Positions 26,929 to 36,619 of a DNA stretch of 64,000 nucleotides are shown in pieces (the stretch's first letter is position 1; each line of letters starts with the position of its first letter). Location: contig CALDVW010000077.1 in NCBI GenBank assembly GCA_937924405.1, positions 30,381-94,380 on the forward strand. Reading direction: 5' to 3'. The translations under genes and the position numbers were made by a program. This DNA comes from an uncultured Lysobacterales bacterium (GTDB taxonomy: Bacteria > Pseudomonadota > Gammaproteobacteria > Xanthomonadales > SZUA-36). The notes under the pieces are model-generated. The model was not told the DNA's origin and ran no database searches. It worked only from the letters and a program-made list of their open reading frames with translations.

Positions 26929-28017
26929 ATGGCAAATCTATCGGAACAATATGTACGAGACCTGCTTGCAGGTATCGAGGATTCTCATTCGGGGTCTGAC
27001 CTGGTCAGCCTTGGCTGGCTTCGCGCCATCGGCATCGACGGCAACCGCGTTTCGGTTGAACTCAGGGCCGGCTATCCCATCGAAGGAATGCGTGAATCAC
27101 TGGCCGAAAACATCACCCGCTCCCTGCAATCAGACCCGTGCATCGAGAAAGCCACGGTAAACCTCGATTGGAAAGTCGTCCCCCATGCTGTTCAGGGTGA
27201 ATTGAAACCCCAGCCGCAAATCAAGAACATCATCGCGGTAGCTTCCGGTAAAGGCGGCGTAGGAAAATCGTCCACATCGGTCAACCTCGCCCTGGCGCTG
27301 CGTGCGGACGGTGCCCGGGTCGGTGTCCTGGATGCGGATATTTACGGCCCAAGCATACCCCGCATGCTGGGCGTATCCGGAAATCCACAGACCGAAGGCA
27401 ACCGGATAATACCTCAGCGCGCACACGGCTTGCAGGTGATGTCCATCGGGTTCATGGTGGAAGAAGATACGCCGATGATCTGGCGCGGCCCGATGGTGAC
27501 ATCGGCCCTGCAGCAGCTTTTGACTGAAACGAATTGGGAAGGGCTCGATTACCTGGTGGCCGATCTCCCCCCCGGGACCGGAGATATCCAGCTGACCCTG
27601 GCGCAGAAAGTGCCCGTAAGCGGTTGCGTGATTGTAACCACGCCGCAGGACATTGCCCTGGCGGACGCGCGCAAGGCGGTGCAGATGTTCCGCAAAATGG
27701 AAATGTCCGTTCTAGGTATCGTGGAAAACATGAGCACCCATATTTGCAGCCAGTGCGGTCACGAGGAATCGATCTTCGGTTCGGGGGGCGGCGACCGCAT
27801 GGCTGAAGAGTACGAGGTTCCGCTGCTCGGTAAACTACCGCTCGCCCTAAGAATTCGTGAGGATCTCGATCGAGGCATGCCGACGGTGGTAAGCGATCCT
27901 GATTCCGCGTTAACGGCAAGTTACCGTGAGTTGGCACGTAACACGGCGGCCCGGTTGGCGATGACCCCCCGCAGCCTGGAACTGAATCTGCCGCAAATCA
28001 ACATCCTTAACAGCTGA
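26929..28017 (+). CDS. apbC: Iron-sulfur cluster carrier protein (Mrp/ApbC)
   Basis: P-loop ATPase that binds and transfers 4Fe-4S clusters. An N-terminal MIP18-like domain (to about residue 90) precedes the deviant Walker [14 protein letters not shown]; the cluster-binding CxxC appears in [12 protein letters not shown] near residue 270. [11 protein letters not shown] is also diagnostic. Length of 362 residues is standard. Starts on ATG with only weak ribosome-site similarity. Confidence 0.96.
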   Translation: MANLSEQYVRDLLAGIEDSHSGSDLVSLGWLRAIGIDGNRVSVELRAGYPIEGMRESLAENITRSLQSDPCIEKATVNLDWKVVPHAVQGELKPQPQIKNIIAVASGKGGVGKSSTSVNLALALRADGARVGVLDADIYGPSIPRMLGVSGNPQTEGNRIIPQRAHGLQVMSIGFMVEEDTPMIWRGPMVTSALQQLLTETNWEGLDYLVADLPPGTGDIQLTLAQKVPVSGCVIVTTPQDIALADARKAVQMFRKMEMSVLGIVENMSTHICSQCGHEESIFGSGGGDRMAEEYEVPLLGKLPLALRIREDLDRGMPTVVSDPDSALTASYRELARNTAARLAMTPRSLELNLPQINILNS

Positions 28018-28057
28018 ACCAGACACAGAGCATTCAGACAATCCCGGGAAAACCAAA

Positions 28058-28627
28058 TTGAGCATTAAATCTGATCGCTGGATTCGCCGGATGGCCGAAT
28101 CCCATCAAATGATCGAACCGTTCGAATCCGGTCAAGTGCGAACCTGTAAAAATGGCGAACGCAGTATTTCGTATGGGACTTCCAGTTATGGCTATGACGT
28201 CCGCTGCGCCCGCGATTTCAAGATCTTTACCAACATTAATTCCGCTATCGTTGATCCGAAGCGTTTCGATGAAAACAGTTTTGTCGATTTTAGCGGAGAC
28301 GTTTGTATCATTCCGCCCAACTCCTTCGCCCTGGCACATACGATTGAGTATTTCCGCATACCGCGGAACGTGTTGACGATCTGCCTTGGAAAATCGACCT
28401 ATGCACGCTGCGGCATCATCGTCAACGTCACCCCGCTGGAGCCGGAATGGGAAGGCCATGTAACGCTTGAGTTTTCAAATACGACGCCGCTTCCAGCGAG
28501 AATTTATGCCAATGAGGGCGTGGCCCAGTTTCTGTTTTTCGAATCTGATGAAGTTTGCGAGCAGTCCTACGCAGACCGTGCCGGTAAATACCAGGGCCAG
28601 ACTGGAGTTACCCTGCCCAAGGCCTAG
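28058..28627 (+). CDS. dcd: dCTP deaminase
   Basis: Converts dCTP to dUTP for thymidylate synthesis. Characteristic blocks are [12 protein letters not shown], the GKSTYARCG motif with the active-site region, [32 protein letters not shown], and [13 protein letters not shown] at the C terminus. Starts with TTG preceded by GGGAA; 189 residues is normal. It lies 40 bases after apbC on the same strand and may share its transcript. Confidence 0.97.
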   Translation: MSIKSDRWIRRMAESHQMIEPFESGQVRTCKNGERSISYGTSSYGYDVRCARDFKIFTNINSAIVDPKRFDENSFVDFSGDVCIIPPNSFALAHTIEYFRIPRNVLTICLGKSTYARCGIIVNVTPLEPEWEGHVTLEFSNTTPLPARIYANEGVAQFLFFESDEVCEQSYADRAGKYQGQTGVTLPKA

Positions 28628-28638
28628 ATTGCCCCGGC

Positions 28639-29733
28639 CTACTGGATCGGCGGTTGCTGAATCAGGGTTGCATACGTTTCGAACGTCTCATCCCCGCGCG
28701 AAACCTGGATTTCAACCTGGTTGCCGGGTTGGCGCTGGGAAACGGCCAGCAGAAACTGATTGGCATCTACCACCGGCTCTCCGTCCAGTCTCAGAATCAC
28801 ATCCCCCTGCCGAATGCCTGCGTCCCAGGCTGGCCCTCCGGAAGCAACTTCCCGTACGCTGATACCGCGCCGGGCCAGGCTGCCGTCACCCACCGGAGAC
28901 GGGCGTATGTCACTGAAGATTGCCCCCAGCCAGCCACGCTGCACTGATCCGGACCCGATAATTTGCTGCATCACATTTCTGGCCAATCCGATCGGAATGG
29001 CAAAACCGATATTCTGGGCCCCCCCGCGGGAATCGAGGTTACGGGTGTTGATGCCGATTACATCCCCGCGAGCATTGATCAGCGGCCCGCCGCTGTTTCC
29101 GGAATTTATGGCTGCATCGGTCTGGATGAAGTCCTGAAACAGTAACGACCCGAGATCATTTCTACCGGTCGCGCTGACGATACCCATGGTAACGGTATGG
29201 CTCAAACCCAATGCGTTGCCGATGGCCAGGACGACGTCACCCACCCGCACTTGCGGGTTCTCAGCGATAGGAGCCACTGGCAATTCTGAGAGATCGATCT
29301 TGAGGACTGCCAGATCGGTCGCGGGGTCAGAGCCTACAATGCGTGCGGGGACCACTCTTCCATCCCATAAAAATATCTGGATTCCCTGGACCCGATTGAT
29401 CACGTGATGGTTGGTCAGGATATACCCATCATCACTGAGTAGAACCCCCGAAGCCACATCCAGCCGTTGCCTCATCCGGTAAAGGGCATTGGATTTCGCT
29501 GATTGCTCAATCTGGGTTGACCTGGTTGTGATACTGACGACCGCCGGTGCTGTTCGGTTTACTGCTTCGGCATACGAAACCGGGATTGATTCTGCAGGCG
29601 GTGGGGCTGGATCTTCCTGCCTGGCCAGGCGCTCTGACAGCGATGGCCATAAGTAAACGAGCACAAAAGCCAGCGCCAGCCCTGCAATTGCCGCTTTGGC
29701 GAGAAAGCCCAATAATTCGATTGCTTTCGACAT
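28639..29733 (-). CDS. degS: DegS-type periplasmic serine endoprotease with one PDZ domain
   Basis: Membrane-anchored HtrA-family protease. One N-terminal membrane helix (residues 8-30), then a trypsin-like domain with the triad His110 (TNHHV), Asp140 (TDLAVL) and Ser214 (GNSGG), then a single PDZ domain (about 265-355). A single helix plus one PDZ fits DegS, which senses misfolded outer-membrane proteins and starts cleavage of the anti-sigma factor RseA; DegP and DegQ have two PDZ domains. No rseA or rpoE lies nearby, so the sigma-E role is inferred. Confidence 0.9.
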   Translation of the reverse strand: MSKAIELLGFLAKAAIAGLALAFVLVYLWPSLSERLARQEDPAPPPAESIPVSYAEAVNRTAPAVVSITTRSTQIEQSAKSNALYRMRQRLDVASGVLLSDDGYILTNHHVINRVQGIQIFLWDGRVVPARIVGSDPATDLAVLKIDLSELPVAPIAENPQVRVGDVVLAIGNALGLSHTVTMGIVSATGRNDLGSLLFQDFIQTDAAINSGNSGGPLINARGDVIGINTRNLDSRGGAQNIGFAIPIGLARNVMQQIIGSGSVQRGWLGAIFSDIRPSPVGDGSLARRGISVREVASGGPAWDAGIRQGDVILRLDGEPVVDANQFLLAVSQRQPGNQVEIQVSRGDETFETYATLIQQPPIQ

Positions 29734-29757
29734 TTGTCCATTCTATCGGTAAATTCA

Positions 29758-29785
29758 TTGTTTCACATGGCACGTTTCCTATAAA
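29758..29785 (+). promoter_or_regulatory. Likely promoter for petABC
   Basis: TTGTTT (29758-29763) and TATAAA (29780-29785) with a 16-base spacer lie about 135 bases before petA, in the gap between divergent degS and petA. The long leader from here to 29919 contains no clear hairpin with a U run. Confidence 0.5.
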
Positions 29786-29919
29786 ATAGGCCTTTTGCAA
29801 TGGTCAGGGTCTGGTACAGGATGGGTTTCCCGCAACAGGCGACCTATCGTCACAGCCCAAAGCCCGGGTAATTCTAAACAAACAGTCCCTGCAGGGGTCT
29901 TATCCAGCTGGAGAAACAG

Positions 29920-30516
29920 ATGCCAACTGATGGCGTGAACAAGAAAAGGCGCCGGTTTCTCGTCGCCACAACTTCGGTCGTGGGCGCGGTAGGTGCGGGT
30001 TTTGTCGCTGTCCCATTCATCAAGTCCTGGAAGCCCAGCGCCCGGGCTCAGGCGGTGGGTGCGCCTGTTCAAGTCACGCTGGACGGCCTGGAACCGGGCC
30101 AGATCCTCAAGGTGCAGTGGCGCGGGCAGACCATCGGGATTTTGCGCAGGACGCGGGAGACCCTGGATTTGCTGCCAGAAATTGACGCAGACCTGCGGGA
30201 TCCGGAATCGCAGGAGTCAGAGCAGCCCTCTTTTGCCCTGAATGAAGCTCGTGCTCTGAAAGAAGAATACCTCGTGGTTAACATGCATTGCACTCACCTT
30301 GGTTGTGTTCCGCAGGTGTTGCCGCAGGTTGGCGCCCAGCCATTCGAAGAAAACTGGAAAGGCGGGTTCTTCTGCCCCTGTCATAAATCCAAATTCGACC
30401 TGGCGGGTCGGGTATACAAAGGTGTTCCTGCTCCAACAAATCTGACAATTCCCCCATACAGTTTCATCGATGACACCACCCTGGTCATCGGCGTTAATCC
30501 CGAAGGAGCCGCATGA
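29920..30516 (+). CDS. petA: Ubiquinol-cytochrome c reductase iron-sulfur (Rieske) subunit
   Basis: Rieske 2Fe-2S protein of the cytochrome bc1 complex, moving electrons from ubiquinol to cytochrome c1. A Tat-like basic N terminus (KKRRRFL) is followed by one membrane anchor helix. The cluster ligands appear in CTHLGC (from Cys124) and CPCHKS (from Cys152). ATG with GGAG upstream. Its stop overlaps petB, beginning the three-gene pet operon. Confidence 0.97.
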   Translation: MPTDGVNKKRRRFLVATTSVVGAVGAGFVAVPFIKSWKPSARAQAVGAPVQVTLDGLEPGQILKVQWRGQTIGILRRTRETLDLLPEIDADLRDPESQESEQPSFALNEARALKEEYLVVNMHCTHLGCVPQVLPQVGAQPFEENWKGGFFCPCHKSKFDLAGRVYKGVPAPTNLTIPPYSFIDDTTLVIGVNPEGAA

Positions 30517-31760
30517 TGGCCAAACCAGCCAGTAATCTCGCACGGCGCGCTGACGCACTCTGGAACTGGGTCGATACGCGGTTGCCTGTCTCGGCTTTCT
30601 GGAAAGCAACAATGACGGGCTATCAAGCCCCCAAGAACTTCAATTTCTGGTACTACATGGGGTCGCTGGCATTGCTTGTGCTGGTGATTCAGATACTCTC
30701 CGGTATCTTCCTCACCATGCACTATAAGCCTTCAGCCGATCTGGCCTTCGCCTCAGTCGAGTACATCATGCGAGACGTGGAATGGGGCTGGTTTATCCGA
30801 TATCTGCACTCTACTGGTGCTTCGTTCTTCTTTATCCTGGTGTACCTGCACATGTTTCGCAGCCTGCTGTACGGTTCGCACCGCTCACCCCGTGAACTGG
30901 TTTGGATATTCGGAATGCTGATTTACCTGGCGCTGATGGCCGAAGCTTTCATGGGTTATGTTCTTCCATGGGGTCAGATGTCTTACTGGGGTGCCCAGGT
31001 AATTATTAATCTGTTCGGCGCCATTCCCACTATCGGTGAGCCACTGACCGAATGGATCAGGGGCGACTTCTTCATTTCAGACGCGACGCTTAACCGTTTC
31101 TTCGCTTTGCACGTCATAGCGCTGCCGCTTGCTCTGCTGGGCCTGGTCCTGATGCACCTGGTCGCCTTGAGGGAAAACGGCTCAAATAATCCGGACGGCA
31201 TTGAAATCAAGGCTAACAAAGACGAAAACGGCCTGCCGGTAGATGGAATTCCGTTCCACCCCTATTACACGGTCAAGGACATCTTCGGTGTTGCCATGTT
31301 CTTGCTGTTGTTCGCTTTCATCCTGTTTTTCTGGCCGGAAGCAGGCGGCCTTTTCCTGGAACATGATAACTTCATCCCGGCGAATCCCCTGGTCACGCCT
31401 GAGCATATCAAGCCGGTCTGGTATTTCACGCCTTACTACGCGATTCTCAAGGCCGTGCCGGACAAGCTGATGGGGGTCATCCTGATGGGGTTGTCCGTGG
31501 TGGTCCTCTTCTTCCTGCCCTGGCTGGACCGTTCGCCGGTCAAGTCAATCAGGTACAAGGGGCTTTGGTACAAAATCATGGTTGGTGTCTTTGCAGTCGC
31601 CTTTGTGCGTCTTGGCATGCTTGGCATGTCGGAAGGAACACCGGCTCAGACCATAGAAATGCGGGTCTGGACTTTTGTTTATTTTGCATTTTTCATCCTG
31701 TTATATTTCCTGAGCCCAGGCGGCAAAACCAAGCCGCTACCAGAGAGGTTGACACACTGA
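30513..31760 (+). CDS. petB: Ubiquinol-cytochrome c reductase cytochrome b subunit
   Basis: Integral membrane subunit with two b-type haems and both quinone sites. Eight or so helices are visible; the haem-binding region includes WGWFIRYLHSTGASFFFILVYLHMFRSLLYGS in pieces and the Qo motif equivalent to PEW appears as PEH in LVTPEHIKPVWYF. 415 residues. ATG overlaps the petA stop as ATGA. The PEH variant should be checked against relatives because the Glu of PEW is used in quinol oxidation; the Glu itself is kept here. Confidence 0.96.
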   Translation: MMAKPASNLARRADALWNWVDTRLPVSAFWKATMTGYQAPKNFNFWYYMGSLALLVLVIQILSGIFLTMHYKPSADLAFASVEYIMRDVEWGWFIRYLHSTGASFFFILVYLHMFRSLLYGSHRSPRELVWIFGMLIYLALMAEAFMGYVLPWGQMSYWGAQVIINLFGAIPTIGEPLTEWIRGDFFISDATLNRFFALHVIALPLALLGLVLMHLVALRENGSNNPDGIEIKANKDENGLPVDGIPFHPYYTVKDIFGVAMFLLLFAFILFFWPEAGGLFLEHDNFIPANPLVTPEHIKPVWYFTPYYAILKAVPDKLMGVILMGLSVVVLFFLPWLDRSPVKSIRYKGLWYKIMVGVFAVAFVRLGMLGMSEGTPAQTIEMRVWTFVYFAFFILLYFLSPGGKTKPLPERLTH

Positions 31761-32491
31761 TGAATACAAAACCTTTCTCAACCGTATTGGGCCTGGTTGC
31801 GTTGCTCACATTTGCTGCACCTGCGTTTTCCGCCGGGGGCGGGGCTCTTCAGCACGCGGATGTCAACATTCGCGATATTGCCGCCATCCAGCGAGGAGCC
31901 AAGCTGTTCGTCAACTATTGTTTCTCCTGTCACAGCGCGAGCTTCATGCGTTATAACCGCCTCGCTGAAGATCTCAACCTGGATGAAGATCTCGTTATGG
32001 AAAACCTGGTTTTTGCTGATGTCAAAATCGGAGAAACCATGGAAATCGCGATGCGCCCCGATGACGCAGGAAACTGGTTGGGCAAAGTGCCGCCCGATCT
32101 GTCGCTGGCTTCCCGGTCGCGTGGCGCGGACTGGCTGTACACTTACCTGTTGACTTTTTACCAGGATGAATCTGGTGGCTGGAACAACCAGCTGCTGGAG
32201 AATGCTTCCATGCCGAATGTGTTTTGGCAACTGCAGGGAATCCAAAAACCGGTTTATGCAACGCATGATGGTCACGAAGTCATTGATCACCTGACCCTTG
32301 CTGAACCGGGATTGCAGTCGCCCGAGGAATTCGAGAGCTCTGTTCGCGACCTCGTGACATTCATGGAATACCTGGGCGAACCGGCAAAAGTTAAACGCAA
32401 GAACATTGGTGTCTGGGTTCTGCTGTTCCTGGCTCTGTTCGCCTTGGTCAGCTATGCGCTCAAGGCGGAATACTGGCGGGACGTACACTGA
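31760..32491 (+). CDS. petC: Ubiquinol-cytochrome c reductase cytochrome c1 subunit
   Basis: Haem-c subunit of the bc1 complex, passing electrons to a periplasmic cytochrome c. It has a signal peptide (cleavage near AFSAG), haem-binding CFSCH at 54-58, the c1 segments VPPDLSLASRSRGADWLYTYL in pieces, and a single C-terminal anchor helix near residue 220. The ATG at 31760 shares one base with the petB stop; 243 residues. The reading frame is open further back inside petB, but that is not the start. Confidence 0.96.
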   Translation: MNTKPFSTVLGLVALLTFAAPAFSAGGGALQHADVNIRDIAAIQRGAKLFVNYCFSCHSASFMRYNRLAEDLNLDEDLVMENLVFADVKIGETMEIAMRPDDAGNWLGKVPPDLSLASRSRGADWLYTYLLTFYQDESGGWNNQLLENASMPNVFWQLQGIQKPVYATHDGHEVIDHLTLAEPGLQSPEEFESSVRDLVTFMEYLGEPAKVKRKNIGVWVLLFLALFALVSYALKAEYWRDVH

Positions 32492-32527
32492 GTACGGCTG
32501 CTTTAATGATTAAATTAGGAGAATAGA

Positions 32528-33163
32528 GTGGCTGTTTCAGTTCGCGGTCGGTCGACCATGGCTTTGTACTCATCGGAGACGTCCCTGGATTGCCATAGGG
32601 TGAGGTTCGTTCTCGCCGAGAAAGGCATCAATGTAGATATTGTCAACGTGACGGTGGATGAGTCCGCTGCTGCAGACCTGGCTGAGCTCAATCCGTACAA
32701 CCGCGCGCCAACCCTGGTTGACCGCGACCTGGTGCTTTACGATGCCGGGGTAATTAATGATTATCTCGATGAGCGATATCCGCATCCACCTTTGATGCCG
32801 GTTGATCCGGTTTCGCGAGCCCAGTTAAGGCTGGTTCATTTCCGCGTCCTGAAAGACTGGTATTCCCTGGCGCATGAGATTGAAAGTACAACGGGTAAAG
32901 CAAGGGAACAGGCTGGCAAGCAGTTGAAAGAGGGAATTATTGCTGCCAACGAATTATTCCGGATGTCGGATTATGTTCTCGCTGATGAGTTAAGCCTTGT
33001 GGATTGTACGCTTGGGCCGCTCATGTGGCGCCTCCCGCATTACGGCGTGAAACTCGGTAAGCCGGGTGCATCGGTTGATGCCTATGCACATCGCATTTTT
33101 TCAAGGGCTTCATTCAAGAGTAGCCTGACCCAGGCAGAGCGTGATCTGATCCTGGACGTCTGA
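32528..33163 (+). CDS. sspA: Stringent starvation protein A
   Basis: Glutathione-S-transferase-fold protein that binds RNA polymerase and alters promoter use in starvation or acid stress. N-terminal thioredoxin-like part (SETSLDCHRVRFVLAEKGI, NPYNRAPTLVDRDLVLYDAGVINDYLDERYP in pieces), then a helical GST domain. GTG start with AGGAG upstream is well placed. petABC-sspA-sspB is a common gammaproteobacterial order. 211 residues. Confidence 0.95.
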   Translation: MAVSVRGRSTMALYSSETSLDCHRVRFVLAEKGINVDIVNVTVDESAAADLAELNPYNRAPTLVDRDLVLYDAGVINDYLDERYPHPPLMPVDPVSRAQLRLVHFRVLKDWYSLAHEIESTTGKAREQAGKQLKEGIIAANELFRMSDYVLADELSLVDCTLGPLMWRLPHYGVKLGKPGASVDAYAHRIFSRASFKSSLTQAERDLILDV

Positions 33164-33175
33164 GCGGGTCTGGCC

Positions 33176-33577
33176 ATGTCAGGAGATATGTCATCCAACA
33201 GGCCTTATCTTCTGAGGGCTCTTTACCAGTGGATCGGCGACAACCACATGACCCCGCATATCCTGGTTGAAGCGGAAATGGACGGGGTGGATGTTCCTGA
33301 CCAGGCTGTTCAGAAGGGCAAGGTGATTCTCAACATCGACAACGCCGCCGTGCGTGAAATTGACCTGGGCAACGATTGGCTGACATTCAAAGCCCGTTTT
33401 TCCGGCAGGGAACACAGCGTAACCGTGCCGATCGAAGCAGTGCTTGCGATCTATGCCAAGGAAAACGGGCAGGGTATGATGTTTTCCCAGGACGATGAAA
33501 CACTACCGCCGGATGACCCGGATTCCGACCCCGATCCAATGCCCGCAAAAAGGCCCCACCTGAAAATCGTAAAGTAG
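33176..33577 (+). CDS. sspB: ClpXP protease specificity-enhancing factor
   Basis: Adaptor that binds ssrA-tagged proteins and delivers them to ClpXP. The N-terminal substrate-binding domain starts RPYLLRALYQWIGDNHMTPHI; an acidic linker (PPDDPDSDPDPMP) joins it to the C-terminal ClpX-binding peptide RPHLKIVK, which is intact. A second ATG four codons in is a possible start. 12 bases after sspA, so the pair is expressed together. Confidence 0.95.
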   Translation: MSGDMSSNRPYLLRALYQWIGDNHMTPHILVEAEMDGVDVPDQAVQKGKVILNIDNAAVREIDLGNDWLTFKARFSGREHSVTVPIEAVLAIYAKENGQGMMFSQDDETLPPDDPDSDPDPMPAKRPHLKIVK

Positions 33578-33591
33578 GAAAGGGCCCTTGC

Positions 33592-33915
33592 TTATTTGAG
33601 CCGTTCGATGATCTGTCCGTTGTCAGTTTCGATGATGACAGTGGGTTGGCGCCCCGGGGCGATTAACACGATGCCGCCCTTTCGTAGGACCCCGTTCCTG
33701 GCGAAATCAAATGTGTATTTCAAGCCCCAGGCACGGACCGGATCTTCGCGTCTCAGCTGGACCGAATCCAGTATGACGGTGTCGTCCATCAATACCAGGC
33801 CGTGCTCGCGACAGGTGAGTGCAGCAGCCCGCCTGGCCAGTTCCTTGCCATTCAGAAGCCTCCACCAGACGATGATGGCGAAGCCTGCGATAAGCAGAAT
33901 GAGAAGTCCGGTCAT
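33592..33915 (-). CDS. DUF3301 family membrane protein
   Basis: Small protein of 107 residues with one N-terminal membrane helix (LLILLIAGFAIIVWW) and a soluble part with the DUF3301 pattern ELARRAAALTCREHGLVLMDDTV and LKYTFDF. The family is of unknown function. The ATG at 33915 overlaps the stop of the Smr gene as ATGA; a longer open frame upstream lies inside that gene. Ends 14 bases from the convergent sspB stop. Confidence 0.8.
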   Translation of the reverse strand: MTGLLILLIAGFAIIVWWRLLNGKELARRAAALTCREHGLVLMDDTVILDSVQLRREDPVRAWGLKYTFDFARNGVLRKGGIVLIAPGRQPTVIIETDNGQIIERLK

Positions 33916-34463
33916 CGGGTTTTTACAGGTTTGGCGGAAAGCAAAATATCCGTTGCACCGGTGCCGCCCGAAACGGGTCTGCTCGAGGCGAAAGCGACCA
34001 CCAGCGCGTGATTGCGCAGAACCTTGTTTGTCATCATTTTGAGTCGTGGCAGGTTGCGGGAGCGCAGTCCTTTGCCGTGAATCACGCGGACACAACCGAA
34101 CTGCCGCTGGCTGGCACGTTCGAGAAAGTCGCGCAATACCTGCTTGGCCGTTGGCACGTCCATGTAGTGCAGGTCAATGGTGTCCTCCACACTGTAATAA
34201 CCCCGGCGGAGTCGCCTGAGGACACGTTTCTGGTATCCTGGTTTGAGATAAAGCAGTTCCTCACCGTTCTCCAACTCAACCGTATCTTCGTCGCCCGCAA
34301 GCAATTTATCCATGACTGCCTGGTCATCTTTTTCAAGCTGAAGCTCCCTTGGGAAAGTCTTTTTGCTGGGCGGATCAATGCGATTCGTCGATTTCAAAGG
34401 GGTTACATCCGACATGGCCCGCCGAAACATTTCCTTTTCCCTGTTTTTATTTTCTGATTTCAT
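33912..34463 (-). CDS. Smr-domain protein (SmrB/YfcN-like)
   Basis: Small MutS-related domain protein of 183 residues. The C-terminal Smr domain has DLHYMDV (the DLH motif) and [10 protein letters not shown] (HGKG motif), then [21 protein letters not shown]. The N-terminal half is charged with [17 protein letters not shown] just before the domain, as in E. coli SmrB, which cleaves mRNA at collided ribosomes. That role is inferred from similarity by eye. Divergent from surE with about 50 bases between starts. Confidence 0.85.
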   Translation of the reverse strand: MKSENKNREKEMFRRAMSDVTPLKSTNRIDPPSKKTFPRELQLEKDDQAVMDKLLAGDEDTVELENGEELLYLKPGYQKRVLRRLRRGYYSVEDTIDLHYMDVPTAKQVLRDFLERASQRQFGCVRVIHGKGLRSRNLPRLKMMTNKVLRNHALVVAFASSRPVSGGTGATDILLSAKPVKTR

Positions 34464-34515
34464 TTCAGTCCGCGGGCCGAGGCCTTACAATAGCAACTTC
34501 CATTTCGGAATTGGC

Positions 34516-35301
34516 ATGCATTTACTGATCAGTAATGACGATGGGATCACGGCGAGGGGTATTCAAGTCCTGTCGAGCCGGATGAGTTCCCTGGCAAAGG
34601 TTACCATTGTGGCACCGGATCAAAACCGGAGCGGTGCCAGCAATTCGCTCACCCTCGATTCACCGGTCCGGATCAGGGAAATTGATGAACATACTTTTAG
34701 CGTGAAAGGAACTCCCACAGACTGCGTACACATTGCGCTGACCGGGTTGCTCGACAAAGATCCCGACATGGTTGTTTCGGGTATCAACGCGGGCGCCAAT
34801 CTTGGCGACGACGTGATTTATTCCGGTACGGTGGCCGCGGCGATGGAGGGGCGATTCCTGGGCTTACCCGCAATCGCCGTATCGCTGGTTTTCAGCGACC
34901 GGCCGGAAAACTATGAAACAGCGGCTGATGCTGTGGCCTTGCTGGTTGAGCGTTTGAGAAAGGATCCCTTGCCTGCCGATACCATCCTCAACATTAACGT
35001 TCCGGATCTGCCCTGGAAAGAAATCAAGGGCTTTGAAGTTACCCGGTTGGGACACCGGCACCGGGCCGAACCGGTTGTCAGGACATTGGATCCCAGGGGC
35101 CGGCCCATGTACTGGATAGGGCCTGCAGGCGCGGAACAGGATGCCGGGCCCGGGACGGATTTTGACGCCCTGCGCAGGGGCTTTGTCTCGATCACTCCGA
35201 TCCATGTTGATTTGACCCGGTACCAGGCGCTGGATCAGGTGGCGGGCTGGGTATCTGAAATCTCAATTGATGAGGTCGATATTCCGGAGACGGCCGCATG
35301 A
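34516..35301 (+). CDS. surE: 5'/3'-nucleotidase SurE
   Basis: Metal-dependent nucleotidase acting on 5' and 3' nucleoside monophosphates and polyphosphate. The N-terminal [10 protein letters not shown] with paired Asp, [41 protein letters not shown] in pieces, and the closing segment are all family hallmarks. The ATG at 34516 starts exactly at the conserved N terminus, giving 261 residues; the open frame upstream is in the divergent Smr gene. surE-pcm-nlpD-rpoS is a classic stationary-phase cluster. Confidence 0.96.
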   Translation: MHLLISNDDGITARGIQVLSSRMSSLAKVTIVAPDQNRSGASNSLTLDSPVRIREIDEHTFSVKGTPTDCVHIALTGLLDKDPDMVVSGINAGANLGDDVIYSGTVAAAMEGRFLGLPAIAVSLVFSDRPENYETAADAVALLVERLRKDPLPADTILNINVPDLPWKEIKGFEVTRLGHRHRAEPVVRTLDPRGRPMYWIGPAGAEQDAGPGTDFDALRRGFVSITPIHVDLTRYQALDQVAGWVSEISIDEVDIPETAA

Positions 35302-35975
35302 TTCATCAGCGTAAATTGAAATCGGTTCCCAAGGGAATCGGCATGACTTCGCAGGGAACACGTGATCGCCTGGTTCGCCGCCTGCGTGACAACGGCATCC
35401 GCGACGAACGGGTCCTGAAGGCAATCGCCACCACTCCGCGCCATGAGTTCGTTGACGAAGCGCTTTCCAGCAGAGCCTATGAAGACACGGCACTGCCTAT
35501 TGGTCTGAGCCAGACCATTTCTCAACCCTGGGTGGTCGCAAAGATGACCGAAGCTTTACTCGATGGAGGGTCGCCACAGAAAGTCCTCGAAGTAGGCACA
35601 GGATCCGGCTACCAGGCCGCGATACTGGCAAGCCTGATTCCGAAAGTTTTTACGGTTGAAAGAATTGAAGAACTGTTGAAACTGGCGCGGCGCCGGTTTC
35701 ACAAGCTGGGGTTGCATCACATCTATACACGTTACGCGGATGGGCATATCGGCTGGCCCAGCCAGGCGCCGTTTGACGGAATCATTGTGACTGCCGCCGC
35801 CATCGAACTTCCGGAAGAGCTTTTACTCCAACTCCGCATCGGTGGCGTATTGGTCGCCCCGGTGGAAAAAGGAGGAATGCAGCGCCTGCTGGCCATTCGC
35901 AGAACCGAAGAGGGTTTCGAGGAAAAGGATCTCGGCGGCGTTATCTTTGTACCCATGCTGAGCGGGCTTTCCTGA
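35298..35975 (+). CDS. pcm: Protein-L-isoaspartate O-methyltransferase
   Basis: Repairs isoaspartyl damage by methylating it with S-adenosylmethionine. The motif [16 protein letters not shown] is the SAM-binding loop; [19 protein letters not shown] is the substrate-binding block, and [11 protein letters not shown] is near the end. The ATG overlaps the surE stop as ATGA. A start 15 codons later (ATG 35343) fits shorter family members. 225 residues as given. Confidence 0.95.
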   Translation: MIHQRKLKSVPKGIGMTSQGTRDRLVRRLRDNGIRDERVLKAIATTPRHEFVDEALSSRAYEDTALPIGLSQTISQPWVVAKMTEALLDGGSPQKVLEVGTGSGYQAAILASLIPKVFTVERIEELLKLARRRFHKLGLHHIYTRYADGHIGWPSQAPFDGIIVTAAAIELPEELLLQLRIGGVLVAPVEKGGMQRLLAIRRTEEGFEEKDLGGVIFVPMLSGLS

Positions 35976-36010
35976 GCCGTGCGGGTTCTTGCCGTGGATT
36001 CCGGGCAGGT

Positions 36011-36619
36011 ATGACGGTTCGATCACCTTCCTTGTTCAAACGATTGTATGACCAGGTGCTGGCGTGGTCGTCTCATCCACGCGCGCCGGCCATCTTGTCC
36101 GGACTCAGCTTTGCGGAGTCCAGTTTTTTCCCGGTGCCACCCGATGTGATGCTGGGGCCAATGTGCCTGGCCCGGCCCGCCAGGGCCTGGTTTTTTGCCT
36201 CATTGTGCACACTCAGCTCCGTTGCGGGTGGATTGCTCGGTTACCTGATCGGCAGGTTGGCTTTCCATTGGATAGAGCCCTGGTTGATGTCGTCATCCTA
36301 CGCCGATGTTTTTCTTTCGGCGGTCGCTTCATTTGAGCGTTGGGGTGCGATATATATCCTGGTTGCCGGATTTACTCCCATTCCTTACAAAATTTTCACC
36401 ATCGGCGCGGGTGTGGTAGGCATGCCCATATTGCCTTTCATGCTGGGTTCGGTGGTCGGGCGCGGCGCGAGATTTTTTCTGGTGGCGGGGTTGATCCGTT
36501 TGATGGGTGACAAAGCCGCAGACCGGTTGAGGGCCTGGGTGGATACGATTGGGTGGGTTGTATTACTACTGGCCGGCATCGGTCTCGCGGCCTGGGCCTT
36601 GCTGAGGTCGGCGCATTGA
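36011..36619 (+). CDS. YqaA-type VTT/DedA-related membrane protein
   Basis: Integral membrane protein of 202 residues of the SNARE-associated/VTT family. The YqaA pattern is visible as SFAESSFFPVPPDVMLGPM near residue 34-50 and VAGFTPIPYKIFTIGAGV near residue 115; a GYLIGR block precedes it. DedA relatives include lipid flippases, but YqaA itself is uncharacterised. Sits between pcm and nlpD, as in several relatives. The stop overlaps the nlpD start as TTGA. Confidence 0.87.
   Translation: MTVRSPSLFKRLYDQVLAWSSHPRAPAILSGLSFAESSFFPVPPDVMLGPMCLARPARAWFFASLCTLSSVAGGLLGYLIGRLAFHWIEPWLMSSSYADVFLSAVASFERWGAIYILVAGFTPIPYKIFTIGAGVVGMPILPFMLGSVVGRGARFFLVAGLIRLMGDKAADRLRAWVDTIGWVVLLLAGIGLAAWALLRSAH

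Noticed and set aside
31565..31759. Upstream extension of cytochrome c1
   Set aside because: It lies in another frame of petB; the ATG at 31760 opens a clear signal peptide and is coupled to the petB stop.
33578..33591. AAGGGCCCTT palindrome between sspB and the DUF3301 gene as a bidirectional terminator
   Set aside because: It leaves no loop and is too short to fold; likely chance.
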